DNA of 64,000 bases. Origin: Streptomyces sp. NBC_00536 (GTDB lineage: Bacteria; Actinomycetota; Actinomycetes; Streptomycetales; Streptomycetaceae). Made by a program: the position numbers and the translations under genes. The stretch spans positions 6,882,001-6,946,000 of the forward strand of contig NZ_CP107819.1 in the NCBI RefSeq assembly GCF_036346295.1, in the 5' to 3' direction. The notes under the pieces are model-generated. The model was not told where the DNA came from. It was given only the letters and a program-made list of their open reading frames with translations, and did not search any database. Every line of letters starts with the position of its first letter. The stretch's first letter is position 1. Below, one piece after another: positions 37,459-46,344 of this stretch.

Positions 37459-37462
37459 GGTA
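37190..37462 (+). ncRNA. Candidate omega-RNA (guide RNA scaffold) at the 3' end of the element
   Basis: TnpB guide RNAs are made from the end of the tnpB gene and the right end, with the flanking host DNA as guide. Here the last 260 bases of the element encode a low-complexity extension of TnpB rather than a fold and contain a terminal hairpin (37421-37437), consistent with an RNA role. The 5' limit is arbitrary. If the end is at 37458-37462, the guide would read femX sequence starting CCCTCCACCCTCGACC. Confidence 0.35.
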
Positions 37463-37623
37463 CCCTCCACCCTCGACCCCGACGTGCCTTCGGTCTGCTG
37501 CGCTGGAAGCTCGGCACCGGCGGACAGGTCGTCGAAACGCTAGGCGAGTGGGAGACCCCGATGGACGGCTGTACCAACACGGCGCTCTACAAGGGATTCC
37601 AGGCGTACCTGGCCCGCCGGTGA
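37463..37623 (+). pseudogene. femX-like peptidyltransferase, 3' part of disrupted gene
   Basis: The codons for PSTLDP (37463 on) resume the femX reading exactly where it broke off. A missing base near 37482 shifts the frame, after which RAFGLLRWKLGTGG, QVVETLGEWETPMDG and TNTALYKGFQAYLARR give the normal FemX C-terminus to the TGA at 37621-37623. That stop still overlaps the murJ GTG, so the two genes were originally translationally coupled. Confidence 0.88.
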
Positions 37624-39332
37624 CGGCCACCGACACCAGACCCGGACCGGAGAGCGCCGAGCGCGCCGCGGCCGGACCGGACGCGGCACCGGGGAAGTCC
37701 TCCGTGCTGCGCAGCGGCGCCCTCATGGCCGCGGGCTCGATCGTCTCGCGCGCCACCGGCTTCGTCCGCTCCGCCGTCGTGGTCGCGGCCCTCGGCACCG
37801 GCCTGCTCGGCGACAGCTACGCCGTCGCCAACACCGTCCCCAACATCCTGTACATGCTGCTCATCGGCGGCGCGCTCAACGCGGTCTTCGTCCCCGAACT
37901 GGTCCGCGCGGCCAAGGAGCACCGGGACGGCGGCGCCGCGTACACGGACCGGCTGCTGACCGCCTGCACGGTGGCGCTCGTCGTCCTCACCGCCGCCGCC
38001 GTGTTCTGCGCCCCGCTGATCGTCTCGGCGTACACCGGCGCCGACGGGGCCCGGGCGAGCACGACCGTCGCCCTCGCCCGCTACTGCCTCCCGCAGATCC
38101 TCTTCTACGGCCTGTTCACCCTGCTCGGCCAGGTGCTGAACGCCCGGGGCCGGTTCGGCGCGATGATGTGGACCCCGGTCCTCAACAACGTCGTGATCAT
38201 CGGTGTCTTCGGGCTGTTCCTCCACCTCTCCCACGGCAGTCGAGGAGGTGTGGACGGCCTGACGCCCGCCGACGCCCGCCTCCTCGGCTGGGGCACCACC
38301 GCCGGGATCGTCGTCCAGGCCCTCGCCCTGATCCCCTCGCTGCGCGCGGCCCGCTTCCGCTGGCGCCCGCGCTTCGACTGGCGCGGCAGTGGCCTCGCCC
38401 GGCCCCTGCGCAACGCGGGCTGGCTGGTCATGCTCGTCCTCACCAACCAGATCGCCTACTGGGTGGTCACCCGGCTCTCCACCACCACGGGCCGCGAGGC
38501 CGCCCTGGAAGGCCTGGCGGGCGGCGCGGGCTACACCGCCTACAGCAACGCCTACCAGCTGTGGATCGTCCCCCAGGGCATCATCACCGTCTCCCTGGTC
38601 ACCGCACTCATGCCGCGGATGAGCGCCGCGGCGGCCGACGGGGACCTCGGGCGGGTGCGCCGCGACGTCTCGTACGCGCTGCGCACCAGCGCCGCCGTCG
38701 TCGTCCCGGCCGCCGCGCTCTTCGCCGCCCTCGCCCCCTGGGTCATGGGCAGCGTCTTCGAGTACGGGCGCACGGGCCCCGCCGACATCGAGGTCATGGC
38801 GGGCATGCTCATCGCGTTCGCCCCCGGCCTGATCGCCTTCTCCGGGCAGTACGTCCTCTCGCGCGGCTTCTACGCCCTGTCCGACACCCGCACCCCGTTC
38901 TTCCTGAACCTGGTGATCGCGGTGCTCAACGGCGCCCTCTCGGCCGCCGCCTACTTCCTGCTGCCCCCGCGCTGGGCCGTCACCGGCATGGCCGCCGCCT
39001 ACTCCCTCGCGCTCTTCGCGGGCGCGGCCGTGACGGCGTACGCCCTCTCCCGGCGCCTGGGCCCGCGGGCGGGCGGCCGCGCGCGGCGGCGCGCCGGCGC
39101 GCTGCGCACCCACCTGCGGCTGCTGGTCGCCTGCCTGCCCGCCGGGGCCGCCGGATACGCCGCCGCCCGGGCCGCCGACGGCCTCGGCGCCTTCGCCGCG
39201 CTCGCCGCGGGAACCGTGGCGCTCGCCCTGACCGTCGTACTCCTCGCCAGGCCGCTGCGGCTGACCGAGATCACGGACGTGCTGGATTCCCTGCGGCGCA
39301 GAGCGGGCCGACGGGTCCCTCTGGGCCGTTAG
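37620..39332 (+). CDS. murJ: MurJ/MVIN-family lipid II flippase
   Basis: 570 residues with about fourteen TM helices and the family motifs SIVSRATGFVRSAVVV near the N-terminus, DSYAVANTVPNILYMLLIGG and LSRGFYALSDTRTP. It moves lipid-linked peptidoglycan precursors across the membrane. The start is GTG 37620, overlapping the old femX stop; since upstream femX is broken, translation now depends on ribosomes initiating inside the pseudogene tail or on de novo initiation. Streptomyces usually have more than one MurJ-like gene, so this copy may not be essential. Confidence 0.9.
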   Translation: MTATDTRPGPESAERAAAGPDAAPGKSSVLRSGALMAAGSIVSRATGFVRSAVVVAALGTGLLGDSYAVANTVPNILYMLLIGGALNAVFVPELVRAAKEHRDGGAAYTDRLLTACTVALVVLTAAAVFCAPLIVSAYTGADGARASTTVALARYCLPQILFYGLFTLLGQVLNARGRFGAMMWTPVLNNVVIIGVFGLFLHLSHGSRGGVDGLTPADARLLGWGTTAGIVVQALALIPSLRAARFRWRPRFDWRGSGLARPLRNAGWLVMLVLTNQIAYWVVTRLSTTTGREAALEGLAGGAGYTAYSNAYQLWIVPQGIITVSLVTALMPRMSAAAADGDLGRVRRDVSYALRTSAAVVVPAAALFAALAPWVMGSVFEYGRTGPADIEVMAGMLIAFAPGLIAFSGQYVLSRGFYALSDTRTPFFLNLVIAVLNGALSAAAYFLLPPRWAVTGMAAAYSLALFAGAAVTAYALSRRLGPRAGGRARRRAGALRTHLRLLVACLPAGAAGYAAARAADGLGAFAALAAGTVALALTVVLLARPLRLTEITDVLDSLRRRAGRRVPLGR

Positions 39333-39371
39333 GGTGAAGAGAACGATCAGAACAGCTGGGACACTGACCGC

Positions 39372-40052
39372 ATGCCACGCGTACTGCTCATAGAGGACGA
39401 CCCCTCCATCCGCGAAGGGGTCGCGCTCGGCCTGCGCAGACGCGGCCACGAGGTCACCGCCGCCGAGACCGGCGAGGCGGGCCTCGCCCAGCTCGCCGGG
39501 TTCCGGCCCGATCTGGTCCTCCTCGACCTGATGCTGCCGGGCATCAACGGCGTCCAGGTCTGCACCCGCATCCGCGAGACCAGCCAGGTCCCCGTGATCA
39601 TGCTGACCGCACGCGGCGACGACTTCGACATCGTCGTCGGACTGGAGGCGGGCGCCGACGACTACATCGTCAAACCCGCCCGCACCGAGGTCATCGAGGC
39701 GCGGATCAAGGCCGTACTGCGCCGCCTCACCGCACCCGTCGGCCGCCAGGGCGTCGAGCACCACGGCGAACTCGCCGTCGACCGGGCCGGGCTGACCGTC
39801 GCGAAGAGCGGCGCGCCCGTCGCCCTCGCCCCCAGCGAGATCAAGCTGCTGCTGCACCTGTCCGCATCACCGGAGCAGGTCTTCAGCCGCCAGCAGCTCC
39901 TCGAATACGTGTGGGAGCACAGCTACCACGCCGACGCGCGGCTCGTGGACGCCTGCGTCCGCCGCCTGCGCAACAAGATCGAGGACGTGCCCGGCAGCCC
40001 CCGCTACATCCAGACCGTGCGCGGCTTCGGCTACCGCTTCGGCCCCCTGTAG
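39372..40052 (+). CDS. OmpR/PhoB-family response regulator
   Basis: 226 residues: receiver domain (LLIEDDPS, phospho-Asp in DLVLLDLMLPG, Lys in YIVKPA) and a winged-helix trans_reg_C domain (LAPSEIKLLLHL, RLVDACVRRLRNKIED, VRGFGYRF). It is followed ten bases later by its kinase and a lipoprotein gene. S. coelicolor carries the GluR-GluK system beside gluABCD; this pair could be related, but it is 6 kb from glu here, so identity is unproven. Confidence 0.93.
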   Translation: MPRVLLIEDDPSIREGVALGLRRRGHEVTAAETGEAGLAQLAGFRPDLVLLDLMLPGINGVQVCTRIRETSQVPVIMLTARGDDFDIVVGLEAGADDYIVKPARTEVIEARIKAVLRRLTAPVGRQGVEHHGELAVDRAGLTVAKSGAPVALAPSEIKLLLHLSASPEQVFSRQQLLEYVWEHSYHADARLVDACVRRLRNKIEDVPGSPRYIQTVRGFGYRFGPL

Positions 40053-40061
40053 GCGCCCGCC

Positions 40062-41525
40062 GTGCGCCGCATCGCCCCACTCGGCCTGCGCACCCGCCTC
40101 ATCGCCGCCTTCCTCCTCGTCGCCGCGATCAGCGCCGTGTCCACCGCCGCCCTCACCTACCGGCAGGCGCGCACCGCGATCCTCACCCAGAGCCAGGACA
40201 CCGCCGTCGCCACCCTTCGCGACCAGCTGGAAGGCGGCGGGATGACCCTGCCGGTCGACCGGAACTTCCTCCAGGCGCAGGTCACCGAGCTGGGCAAGCG
40301 CGGCAAGCCGCACGCCTGGACGGTCTACGGCGAATACGGATCCCTGCGCGTCACCTCCAACACCGGCGGCTCCGTCACCTCACCCCTCATCAGCGAGAAA
40401 CTGCGCGAGCAGATCAAGGTCAACCCGCACGCCGCCTTCCAGCGCGTCGAGTCCAGCGCCGGGCGCGCCTACCTGGTCGTCGGGGTGCCCGCCGTCTTCG
40501 ACCGGCAGGGCTTCGCCCAGCCCACCGGCGCCGTCTTCTACGCCGTGATGCCGCTCGTCACCGAGGAGGAGACCGTCGCCCTGATGGTCGACGCCGCCCG
40601 CACCGGCGCCCTGCCCGGTCTCGCCATCGCCCTCGTCCCCGCCCTGCTCGCCGCCCGCAGCGTGCTGCGGCCGGTCCGCGACCTGCGCACCGCCGCCCAG
40701 CGCATGGGCCGCGGCCGCCTCGACACCCGGATCGAGGTCAGGGGGGCCGACGAGCTGGCCGGGCTCGCCGAGACCTTCAACGAGACCGCCCGCGCCCTGG
40801 AGCGTTCCGTCGAGGACCTCCAGCAGGCCGAGGCGCGCGCCCGCCGGTTCGCCGCCGACGTCTCGCACGAGCTGCGCACCCCGCTCGCCGGGATGCTCGC
40901 CGTCACCGAGGTCCTCGACGAGGACGCCGAGCGCCTCGACCCCGACACCGCGAAGGCACTGCGGCTGATCAGCGCCGAGACCGGCAAGCTCGCCGTCCTG
41001 GTCGAGGACCTGATGGAGATATCCCGTTTCGACGCCCGCGCCGCCGGGCTCAACCTCGATGACGTGGACCTCACCGAGGCCGTCGGAAAGACCCTGGAAC
41101 GCCGCCACTGGGACCCGGACCAGGTGGTCACCGACCTCCCGGCGGGCATCCGGGCCCGGCTCGACCCGCGCCGCTTCGACGTGGTCCTCGCCAACCTGGT
41201 CGGCAACGCCCTGCGGCACGGCGGCGCCCCGGTACGGATCACCGTCCGCACCCACCCGCACCCCGAGGGCGAGCGGCTGACCGTGGAGGTCGCCGACAGC
41301 GGCCCCGGCATCGCCCCCGAGGTGCTGCCGCACATCTTCGACCGGTTCTACAAGGCGGACGCGGCCCGTACCCGCTCGGTGGGCAGCGGGCTCGGTCTCG
41401 CGATCACCCTGGAGAACGTCCGGCTGCACGGCGGGTCGGTCCGCGCCGCCAACGGGGCGTCCGGCGGGGCCGTGTTCACCGTGGAGATGCCTCTGGAGGC
41501 GCAGGCCCTGGAGGAGCAGGCATGA
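40062..41525 (+). CDS. OmpR-type sensor histidine kinase
   Basis: 487 residues from GTG 40062. TM1 (about 12-34), an extracellular sensor domain of about 140 residues, TM2 (about 180-200), HAMP (RPVRDLRTAAQRM), HisKA with the phosphoacceptor in DVSHELRTPLAGM, and HATPase (NLVGNALRHGG, DSGPGIAPE, GSGLGLAI). It phosphorylates the preceding regulator. The stop overlaps the lipoprotein gene (ATGA). Confidence 0.93.
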   Translation: MRRIAPLGLRTRLIAAFLLVAAISAVSTAALTYRQARTAILTQSQDTAVATLRDQLEGGGMTLPVDRNFLQAQVTELGKRGKPHAWTVYGEYGSLRVTSNTGGSVTSPLISEKLREQIKVNPHAAFQRVESSAGRAYLVVGVPAVFDRQGFAQPTGAVFYAVMPLVTEEETVALMVDAARTGALPGLAIALVPALLAARSVLRPVRDLRTAAQRMGRGRLDTRIEVRGADELAGLAETFNETARALERSVEDLQQAEARARRFAADVSHELRTPLAGMLAVTEVLDEDAERLDPDTAKALRLISAETGKLAVLVEDLMEISRFDARAAGLNLDDVDLTEAVGKTLERRHWDPDQVVTDLPAGIRARLDPRRFDVVLANLVGNALRHGGAPVRITVRTHPHPEGERLTVEVADSGPGIAPEVLPHIFDRFYKADAARTRSVGSGLGLAITLENVRLHGGSVRAANGASGGAVFTVEMPLEAQALEEQA

Positions 41526-42082
41526 GCCGCTGGAACACCCTCGTACGGACGACGCTGCCCGCCCCGCTGCTGGGCCTGCTGGTCCTGCTGCCGCTGGCCG
41601 GGTGCGGGATCAAGCCGACCGGAGTCGTCGAGAGCGGGCGGGCCGCGAGCGTCGGGGTGGCGGCGCCGCCCGGTGCGGACCTCCTCTACTTCGTCGCCCC
41701 CGACGGGCGGCTCGCGCCGACCGCGCTCTCCGACCCGCGCGTGCCCACCGGTGCGCTGCTCGCCCGGCTCCTGGCGGGGCCCGGTGTCCGGGACCGGGAC
41801 GCCGGGCTGACCACCGCCCTGCCGCCGCTGCCCGCGCGGACCGACAAGGGGGCCGCGGCCGTGGTGGTCCCGGTGCGCGTCGACCGGGGCGACCAGAAGC
41901 AGCTGCTGGTCCGGCTGCCCTTCTTCCGCAACGCCGAGCTGTCCGACACCGGCAGGAACCAGCTGGTCTGCACGGCAGCCCTCTCGGCGGACCGCTCGGC
42001 CAAGACCGAGGTGGTGCTGGTCACCGCCGACGGATCCACGGCCCCGCTCCGCTGCGAACTGGCTTGGCGCGGCCATCCCTAG
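41522..42082 (+). CDS. Lipoprotein encoded with the two-component system
   Basis: 186 residues with a signal peptide ending in the lipobox LAGC (LLPLAGCGIKPTGVVES), then a domain of about 160 residues with TALLARLLAGP-like helices and a VPVRVDRG strand, resembling GerMN/LpqB-type accessory lipoproteins. Its four-base overlap with the kinase gene suggests it modulates the kinase outside the membrane. The last codons lie in a 34-bp tandem repeat, so its C-terminus may be new. Confidence 0.8.
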   Translation: MSRWNTLVRTTLPAPLLGLLVLLPLAGCGIKPTGVVESGRAASVGVAAPPGADLLYFVAPDGRLAPTALSDPRVPTGALLARLLAGPGVRDRDAGLTTALPPLPARTDKGAAAVVVPVRVDRGDQKQLLVRLPFFRNAELSDTGRNQLVCTAALSADRSAKTEVVLVTADGSTAPLRCELAWRGHP

Positions 42083-42196
42083 CCCTGCCGGGCTGGCTTG
42101 GCGCAGCCACCTCCAGCCTCGCCGGGCTGGCTTGGCGAAGCCATCTCTAGCCCCGCCGGGCTGGCTTGGCGCGGCCACCTCCAGCCTCGCCGGCGT
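42061..42196. repeat. 4 x 34-bp tandem repeat
   Basis: Four consecutive 34-bp units starting GGCTTGGCGCGGCCA at 42061, 42095, 42129 and 42163 differ at a few positions. The first unit contains the lipoprotein stop codon (42080-42082). Units 2 and 4 are closest to each other, and unit 4 runs into the long palindrome that follows. Confidence 0.88.
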
Positions 42197-42308
42197 TTGA
42201 GGCGCCCCCGGAGGGTCCCGCCGGCGGCGGACGGCTCTCGGCCTCCAGCTGAGCGGTCGGTGCCCGCTGGTGTGCCTCCGGCGGCGCCTCAAACGCCGGC
42301 GGGGCTGG
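42181..42308. repeat. Long imperfect palindrome (Streptomyces intergenic repeat)
   Basis: The 26 bases at 42181-42206 (containing GCCGGCGTTTGAGGCGCC) are complementary to 42283-42308 at 25 of 26 positions, leaving a 76-base loop. The GGCGTTTGAGG / CCTCAAACGCC core also recurs at 61.8-62.2 kb and is a widespread intergenic repeat in this genus. It may act as a terminator for the two-component operon. The remaining gap to 42417 shows nothing else. Confidence 0.85.
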
Positions 42309-42417
42309 AGGTGGCGAGGCTGGAAGCGGGCGCGCGGCCCGTCGCTGGCGGGGCAGGATGCGGGCGTGCGGCCCCGTCCCCTTGCGGTGTGCGGCGCCCG
42401 GGCGTCACCGTGGCCCC

Positions 42418-43692
42418 ATGGACCACGCGCACGCGCCCGACGGCCCGGCCGTTCCCGACGTCTTCGACCCCCGGACGTACGCCGAAGGCATTCCGCACGC
42501 GCGCTACCGGATCCTGCGCGACCACCACCCCGTCGCCTGGCAGGCCGAGCCGGAGGTCATGGGCTGGCCCGCAGGGCCCGGGTTCTGGGCCGTCACCCGG
42601 CACGCCGACGTGGTGCGCGTGCTGCGCGACCACGCCGCGTACTCCTCCCGCCTCGGCGCCACCCAGATCCGCGACCCCGACCCGGCGGACCTGCCGTTCC
42701 TGCGGCGCACCATGCTCAACCAGGACCCCCCGGAGCACGGGCGGCTGCGCCGGATGCTCGCCCGCGCCTTCACCCCCGCCCGGGTCGACGCCTTCGAGGG
42801 GCGGGTCCGCGAGCGCGCCCGGAGTCTGCTGGCCGCCGCCCGGGACGGCGCCGTGGACGGCTCGGCCGAGGTGGTGCGGGCGGTCACCGACGAGTACGCG
42901 CTGCTGAACCTCGCCGACCTGATGGGGGTCCCGGCCGCCGACCGGGCGCTGCTGCTGGAGTGGACCGTACGGATCATCGGCTACCAGGATCCCGAGGACG
43001 CGCCCCCGCCGCGGCTCGGGCCCGACGGCGTACCCCTGAACCCGCGCTCGCCCGCGCTGCTCGGCGAGATGTTCGGCTACGCGCGCGAGCTGGCCGCGGC
43101 CAAGCGGGCGCGCCCCGCCGAGGACCTGATGAGCGTCCTGGCCCACGCGGAACTCGCCGAAGGGGAACTGGAGATGTTCTTCTTCCTGCTCACCGTCGCG
43201 GGCAACGACACCGTACGCTCGGCCGCCCCCGGCGGACTGCTCGCCCTGGCCCGCTCACCGCAGGCCCGGAGCCAACTCGCCTCGGGACGCGTGCCGGTGG
43301 ACCGGGCCGTGGACGAACTCCTGCGCGTGCACCCGCCGGTGCTCAGCTTCCGGCGCACCGCCGCCCGGGACACGGTGCTGGCCGGACGGCGGATCCGGGC
43401 CGGGGACAAGGTGGTCGTCTTCCACGCCGCCGCCAACCACGACGAGCGGGTCTTCGCCGACCCCGGCCGCACCGACCTCGCCCGCGCCCCCAACCCGCAC
43501 GTCTCCTTCGGTGACGGACCGCACGTCTGCCTCGGCGCGCACTTCGCCCGGCTTCAGCTCCGGGTCCTTCATGAGGAATGGCGTACGGCGCTCCCGCCAC
43601 CCGAACTCACCGGCGAGCCACGGAGGTTGGTGTCCAACTTCATCAACGGGATCACACGGCTGCCGCTTCGGGTGTCCGGGCGCTCCGGGTGA
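42418..43692 (+). CDS. Cytochrome P450 (CYP124/125-like)
   Basis: 424-residue P450: heme loop FGDGPHVCLGAHFARLQL, I-helix FLLTVAGNDTVRSA (Asn-Asp-Thr instead of the usual His-Glu-Thr, as in the CYP124/125/142 group that hydroxylates sterol side chains and branched lipids), ExxR in VDELLRVHPP. The substrate assignment to lipids or steroids is by this resemblance only. ATG 42418 is chosen; no ribosome binding site is visible. The 3' end overlaps the convergent next gene by 41 bp. Confidence 0.88.
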   Translation: MDHAHAPDGPAVPDVFDPRTYAEGIPHARYRILRDHHPVAWQAEPEVMGWPAGPGFWAVTRHADVVRVLRDHAAYSSRLGATQIRDPDPADLPFLRRTMLNQDPPEHGRLRRMLARAFTPARVDAFEGRVRERARSLLAAARDGAVDGSAEVVRAVTDEYALLNLADLMGVPAADRALLLEWTVRIIGYQDPEDAPPPRLGPDGVPLNPRSPALLGEMFGYARELAAAKRARPAEDLMSVLAHAELAEGELEMFFFLLTVAGNDTVRSAAPGGLLALARSPQARSQLASGRVPVDRAVDELLRVHPPVLSFRRTAARDTVLAGRRIRAGDKVVVFHAAANHDERVFADPGRTDLARAPNPHVSFGDGPHVCLGAHFARLQLRVLHEEWRTALPPPELTGEPRRLVSNFINGITRLPLRVSGRSG

Positions 43693-44377
43693 CGTCCGCC
43701 AGCAGTTCGGCCACGTCCGGCCCGTAGGCATCGGAGTTGATCACTTTCACCACGACGCAGAAGGAGTCCGAGCCGTAGGTGCGGGCGAGGCGCTGGTGGT
43801 GGCGGGCCAGATAGCGGGCCCCCGCCTGGTTGCTCATCGCGGTCTGCCCGGAGATCAGGAACACCGGGCGCGCACCCGCCCCGTTGGTCAGCCGGGCCAG
43901 CAGGACGTGTTCCACCGCGCCCTTCTGCCAGCGGTAGACCTCGCCGCCGACGTGGATGGCGCCCCGGTCCGGTCCGGGCTCGGAGGTGAGGTCCACCCGG
44001 ATCCCGGGCAGCATCGAGGCGAGGTGAGCCGTGGTGCGCGCGTTGGAGATGGGCCCGCCGACGCAGAACTCGGCCCGCTCGCCGAAGCCCTGGCGCACCC
44101 CGTCGTGCGAGACGATCTGCACGTTCGCCCCGCAGTCCTTGATCAGCGCCGATATCTCCAGCAGCGCGAAGGCGTCGTTGCGGTGCACCGAGCCCTCGGT
44201 GCCGCCCATCTGACGGTTCACCACGAACAGGCAGTCCGAACCGGTGGGCAGCCCGAAGAAAGCCTGCTTGCGGCGCAGCGCGCGGCGCCACAGGTAGGTA
44301 CGGGAGAACCAGCCGAAACCGCCGCTGACGGCGGTCGCCACCACCCCGAGCACGATGTTGCGTACGTCGTCGTTCAT
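43652..44377 (-). CDS. Uncharacterised membrane-anchored protein
   Basis: 241 residues from ATG 44375-44377. An N-terminal TM helix (about 6-24) and a basic stretch (YLWRRALRRKQAF) are followed by a globular domain with strands such as SDCLFVVNRQMGG, VQIVSHDGV and RPVFLISGQTA, the last with AGARYLARHHQRLARTYG. The alternating strand/helix order suggests a Rossmann-like fold. Family not recognised. Its final 41 bp lie antisense to the P450 3' end. Confidence 0.7.
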   Translation of the reverse strand: MNDDVRNIVLGVVATAVSGGFGWFSRTYLWRRALRRKQAFFGLPTGSDCLFVVNRQMGGTEGSVHRNDAFALLEISALIKDCGANVQIVSHDGVRQGFGERAEFCVGGPISNARTTAHLASMLPGIRVDLTSEPGPDRGAIHVGGEVYRWQKGAVEHVLLARLTNGAGARPVFLISGQTAMSNQAGARYLARHHQRLARTYGSDSFCVVVKVINSDAYGPDVAELLADVTRSARTPEAAAV

Positions 44378-44521
44378 GCGGCGGATCGTAGGGGGTGACC
44401 TCGCCGCCGTGCCAGGCACGGGCGGCGGGACGGGGCCCCCGGACTTCCTGACGTGGGCCTTCCTGACGCGGCGCCGGAGGGCCGTTAGGCTCGCGGGCAC
44501 ATTGCCTTCCGTGGAGGTTCG

Positions 44522-46327
44522 ATGCGCCGTCCCACCGCCCGCGCGTTACCCCTGTTCGCCCTCACCGCGGCCCTCGCGGCGACCGCCGCCGCCCCGCCCG
44601 CGGCCGCCGCCGACAGCGCCACCCCGCCCAAGTCCCCGGTCGCCGTGGGCTACGGCGGGGCCGTGGCCAGCGTGGACGCCGACGCCTCGGCCGCCGGAAT
44701 CGCCGTCCTGCGGGCCGGCGGCAACGCGGTGGACGCCGCCGTCGCCACCGCCGCCGCCCTCGGTGTCACCGAGCCGTACTCCGCCGGCGTCGGCGGCGGC
44801 GGCTACTTCGTCTACTACGACGCGAAGTCCCGCCGGGTGCACACCATCGACGGCCGCGAGACCGCCCCCGCCTCGGCCACCGCCACCCTCTTCCAGGAGA
44901 ACGGCGTACCGATCCCCTTCGAGCAGGGCCAGACCAGCGGCCGCAGCGTCGGCGTCCCCGGCACCCCCGACACCTGGGACACCGCCCTGAAGGCCTGGGG
45001 CAGCCGCCCGCTGGGCCAGCTCCTGCGCCCGGCCGAGAAGCTGGCCCGCGACGGCTTCACCGTGGACGCCACCTTCCGCGCCCAGACCGAGCTGAACCAG
45101 GACCGCTTCAAGGACTTCCCGGACACGAAGAAGCTCTTCCTGCCCGGGGGAGCGCTCCCCGTGGTCGGCTCCACCTTCAAGAACCCCGACCTGGCCGCCA
45201 CCTACGCCGAGATCGGCCGCAAGGGCACCGGGGCCCTCTACCGGGGCCCGATCGCCGACGACATCGTCGCCGCCGTCCGCAAGCCCCCGGTCGACCCGGC
45301 CGCCACCCGCAATGTCCGCTCCGGCGACCTGACCGCCCAGGACCTGCGCGCCTACGACACCAAGCGGCAGGACCCGACCCGGGTCGGCTACCGGGGCCTG
45401 GACGTCTACAGCATGGCGCCCTCCTCCTCCGGCGGCACCACCGTCGGCGAGGCCCTGAACATCCTGGAGCGCAGCGATCTCGGGAAGCTCTCGGAGGCGC
45501 AGTACCTGCACCGGTTCATCGAGGCCTCCCGGATCTCCTTCGCCGACCGGGGGCGCTGGGTGGGCGACCCCGCCGCCGAGGACGTCCCGACCCGCGAGCT
45601 GCTCTCCCAGAGGTTCGCCGACTCGCGGGCCTGCCTGATCTCGCCCGACCGGGCGCTGACCAGCCCGCTGGCCCCCGGCGACCCGCGCCACCCCGCCCCC
45701 TGCGCCACCACCGGGCAGGCCGCCCCGACCACCTACGAGGGGGAGAACACCACCCACCTGACGGTCGCCGACCGCTGGGGCAACGTGGTCTCCTACACCC
45801 TCACCATCGAATCCACCGGAGGCAGCGGCATCACCGTCCCCGGCCGGGGCTTCCTGCTCAACAACGAGCTGACCGACTTCTCCTTCGCCCCGGCCGCCCC
45901 CGGCGTCCCGGACCCGAACCTGCCCGGCCCCGGCAAGCGGCCGCGCTCCTCCATGTCCCCGACCATCGTGCTGCGGGACGGGCGTCCGGTCCTGGCCGTG
46001 GGCTCCCCGGGCGGCGCCACCATCATCACCACCGTGCTCCAGACCCTCGTCGGAACCCTGGACCGCGGACTCCCGCTGGTCGACGCGATCGCCGCGCCGC
46101 GCGCCAGCCAGCGCAACCAGAGCACCACCGAACTGGAACCGGGCCTGTGGAACAGCCCGGTCCGCGCCCAGCTGGAGGCCCTGGGCCAGGGGTTCCGGCA
46201 GAACCCGGAGATCGGCGCGGCCACCGGCGTCCAGCGGCTCCCGGACGGCCGCTGGCTCGCGGCCGCCGAGACCACCCGGCGCGGCGGCGGCGCCGCGATG
46301 GTGGTCAGCCCGCACGGGCGCCCGTAG
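44522..46327 (+). CDS. ggt: Gamma-glutamyltransferase
   Basis: 601-residue Ntn-hydrolase that cleaves and transfers gamma-glutamyl groups from glutathione-type substrates; exported by a Sec signal (ALAATAAAPPAAAA). It is autoprocessed at the Thr of NTTHLTVADRWGN; NNELTDFSF and MAPSSSGGTTVGEAL form the substrate pocket. A TAGGCT -10 box upstream and GGAGG seven bases before ATG 44522 give a normal leader. Mycothiol replaces glutathione in this genus, so the natural substrate may be gamma-glutamyl peptides. Confidence 0.93.
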   Translation: MRRPTARALPLFALTAALAATAAAPPAAAADSATPPKSPVAVGYGGAVASVDADASAAGIAVLRAGGNAVDAAVATAAALGVTEPYSAGVGGGGYFVYYDAKSRRVHTIDGRETAPASATATLFQENGVPIPFEQGQTSGRSVGVPGTPDTWDTALKAWGSRPLGQLLRPAEKLARDGFTVDATFRAQTELNQDRFKDFPDTKKLFLPGGALPVVGSTFKNPDLAATYAEIGRKGTGALYRGPIADDIVAAVRKPPVDPAATRNVRSGDLTAQDLRAYDTKRQDPTRVGYRGLDVYSMAPSSSGGTTVGEALNILERSDLGKLSEAQYLHRFIEASRISFADRGRWVGDPAAEDVPTRELLSQRFADSRACLISPDRALTSPLAPGDPRHPAPCATTGQAAPTTYEGENTTHLTVADRWGNVVSYTLTIESTGGSGITVPGRGFLLNNELTDFSFAPAAPGVPDPNLPGPGKRPRSSMSPTIVLRDGRPVLAVGSPGGATIITTVLQTLVGTLDRGLPLVDAIAAPRASQRNQSTTELEPGLWNSPVRAQLEALGQGFRQNPEIGAATGVQRLPDGRWLAAAETTRRGGGAAMVVSPHGRP

Positions 46328-46344
46328 CGCTCCAGGAGCCGGCT

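Noticed and set aside
39372..41525. Naming the two-component system GluR-GluK
   Set aside because: Only loose proximity to gluABCD supports it; six kilobases with unrelated genes intervene.
42061..42196. CRISPR array at the 34-bp repeats
   Set aside because: Units are directly contiguous with no spacers between them.
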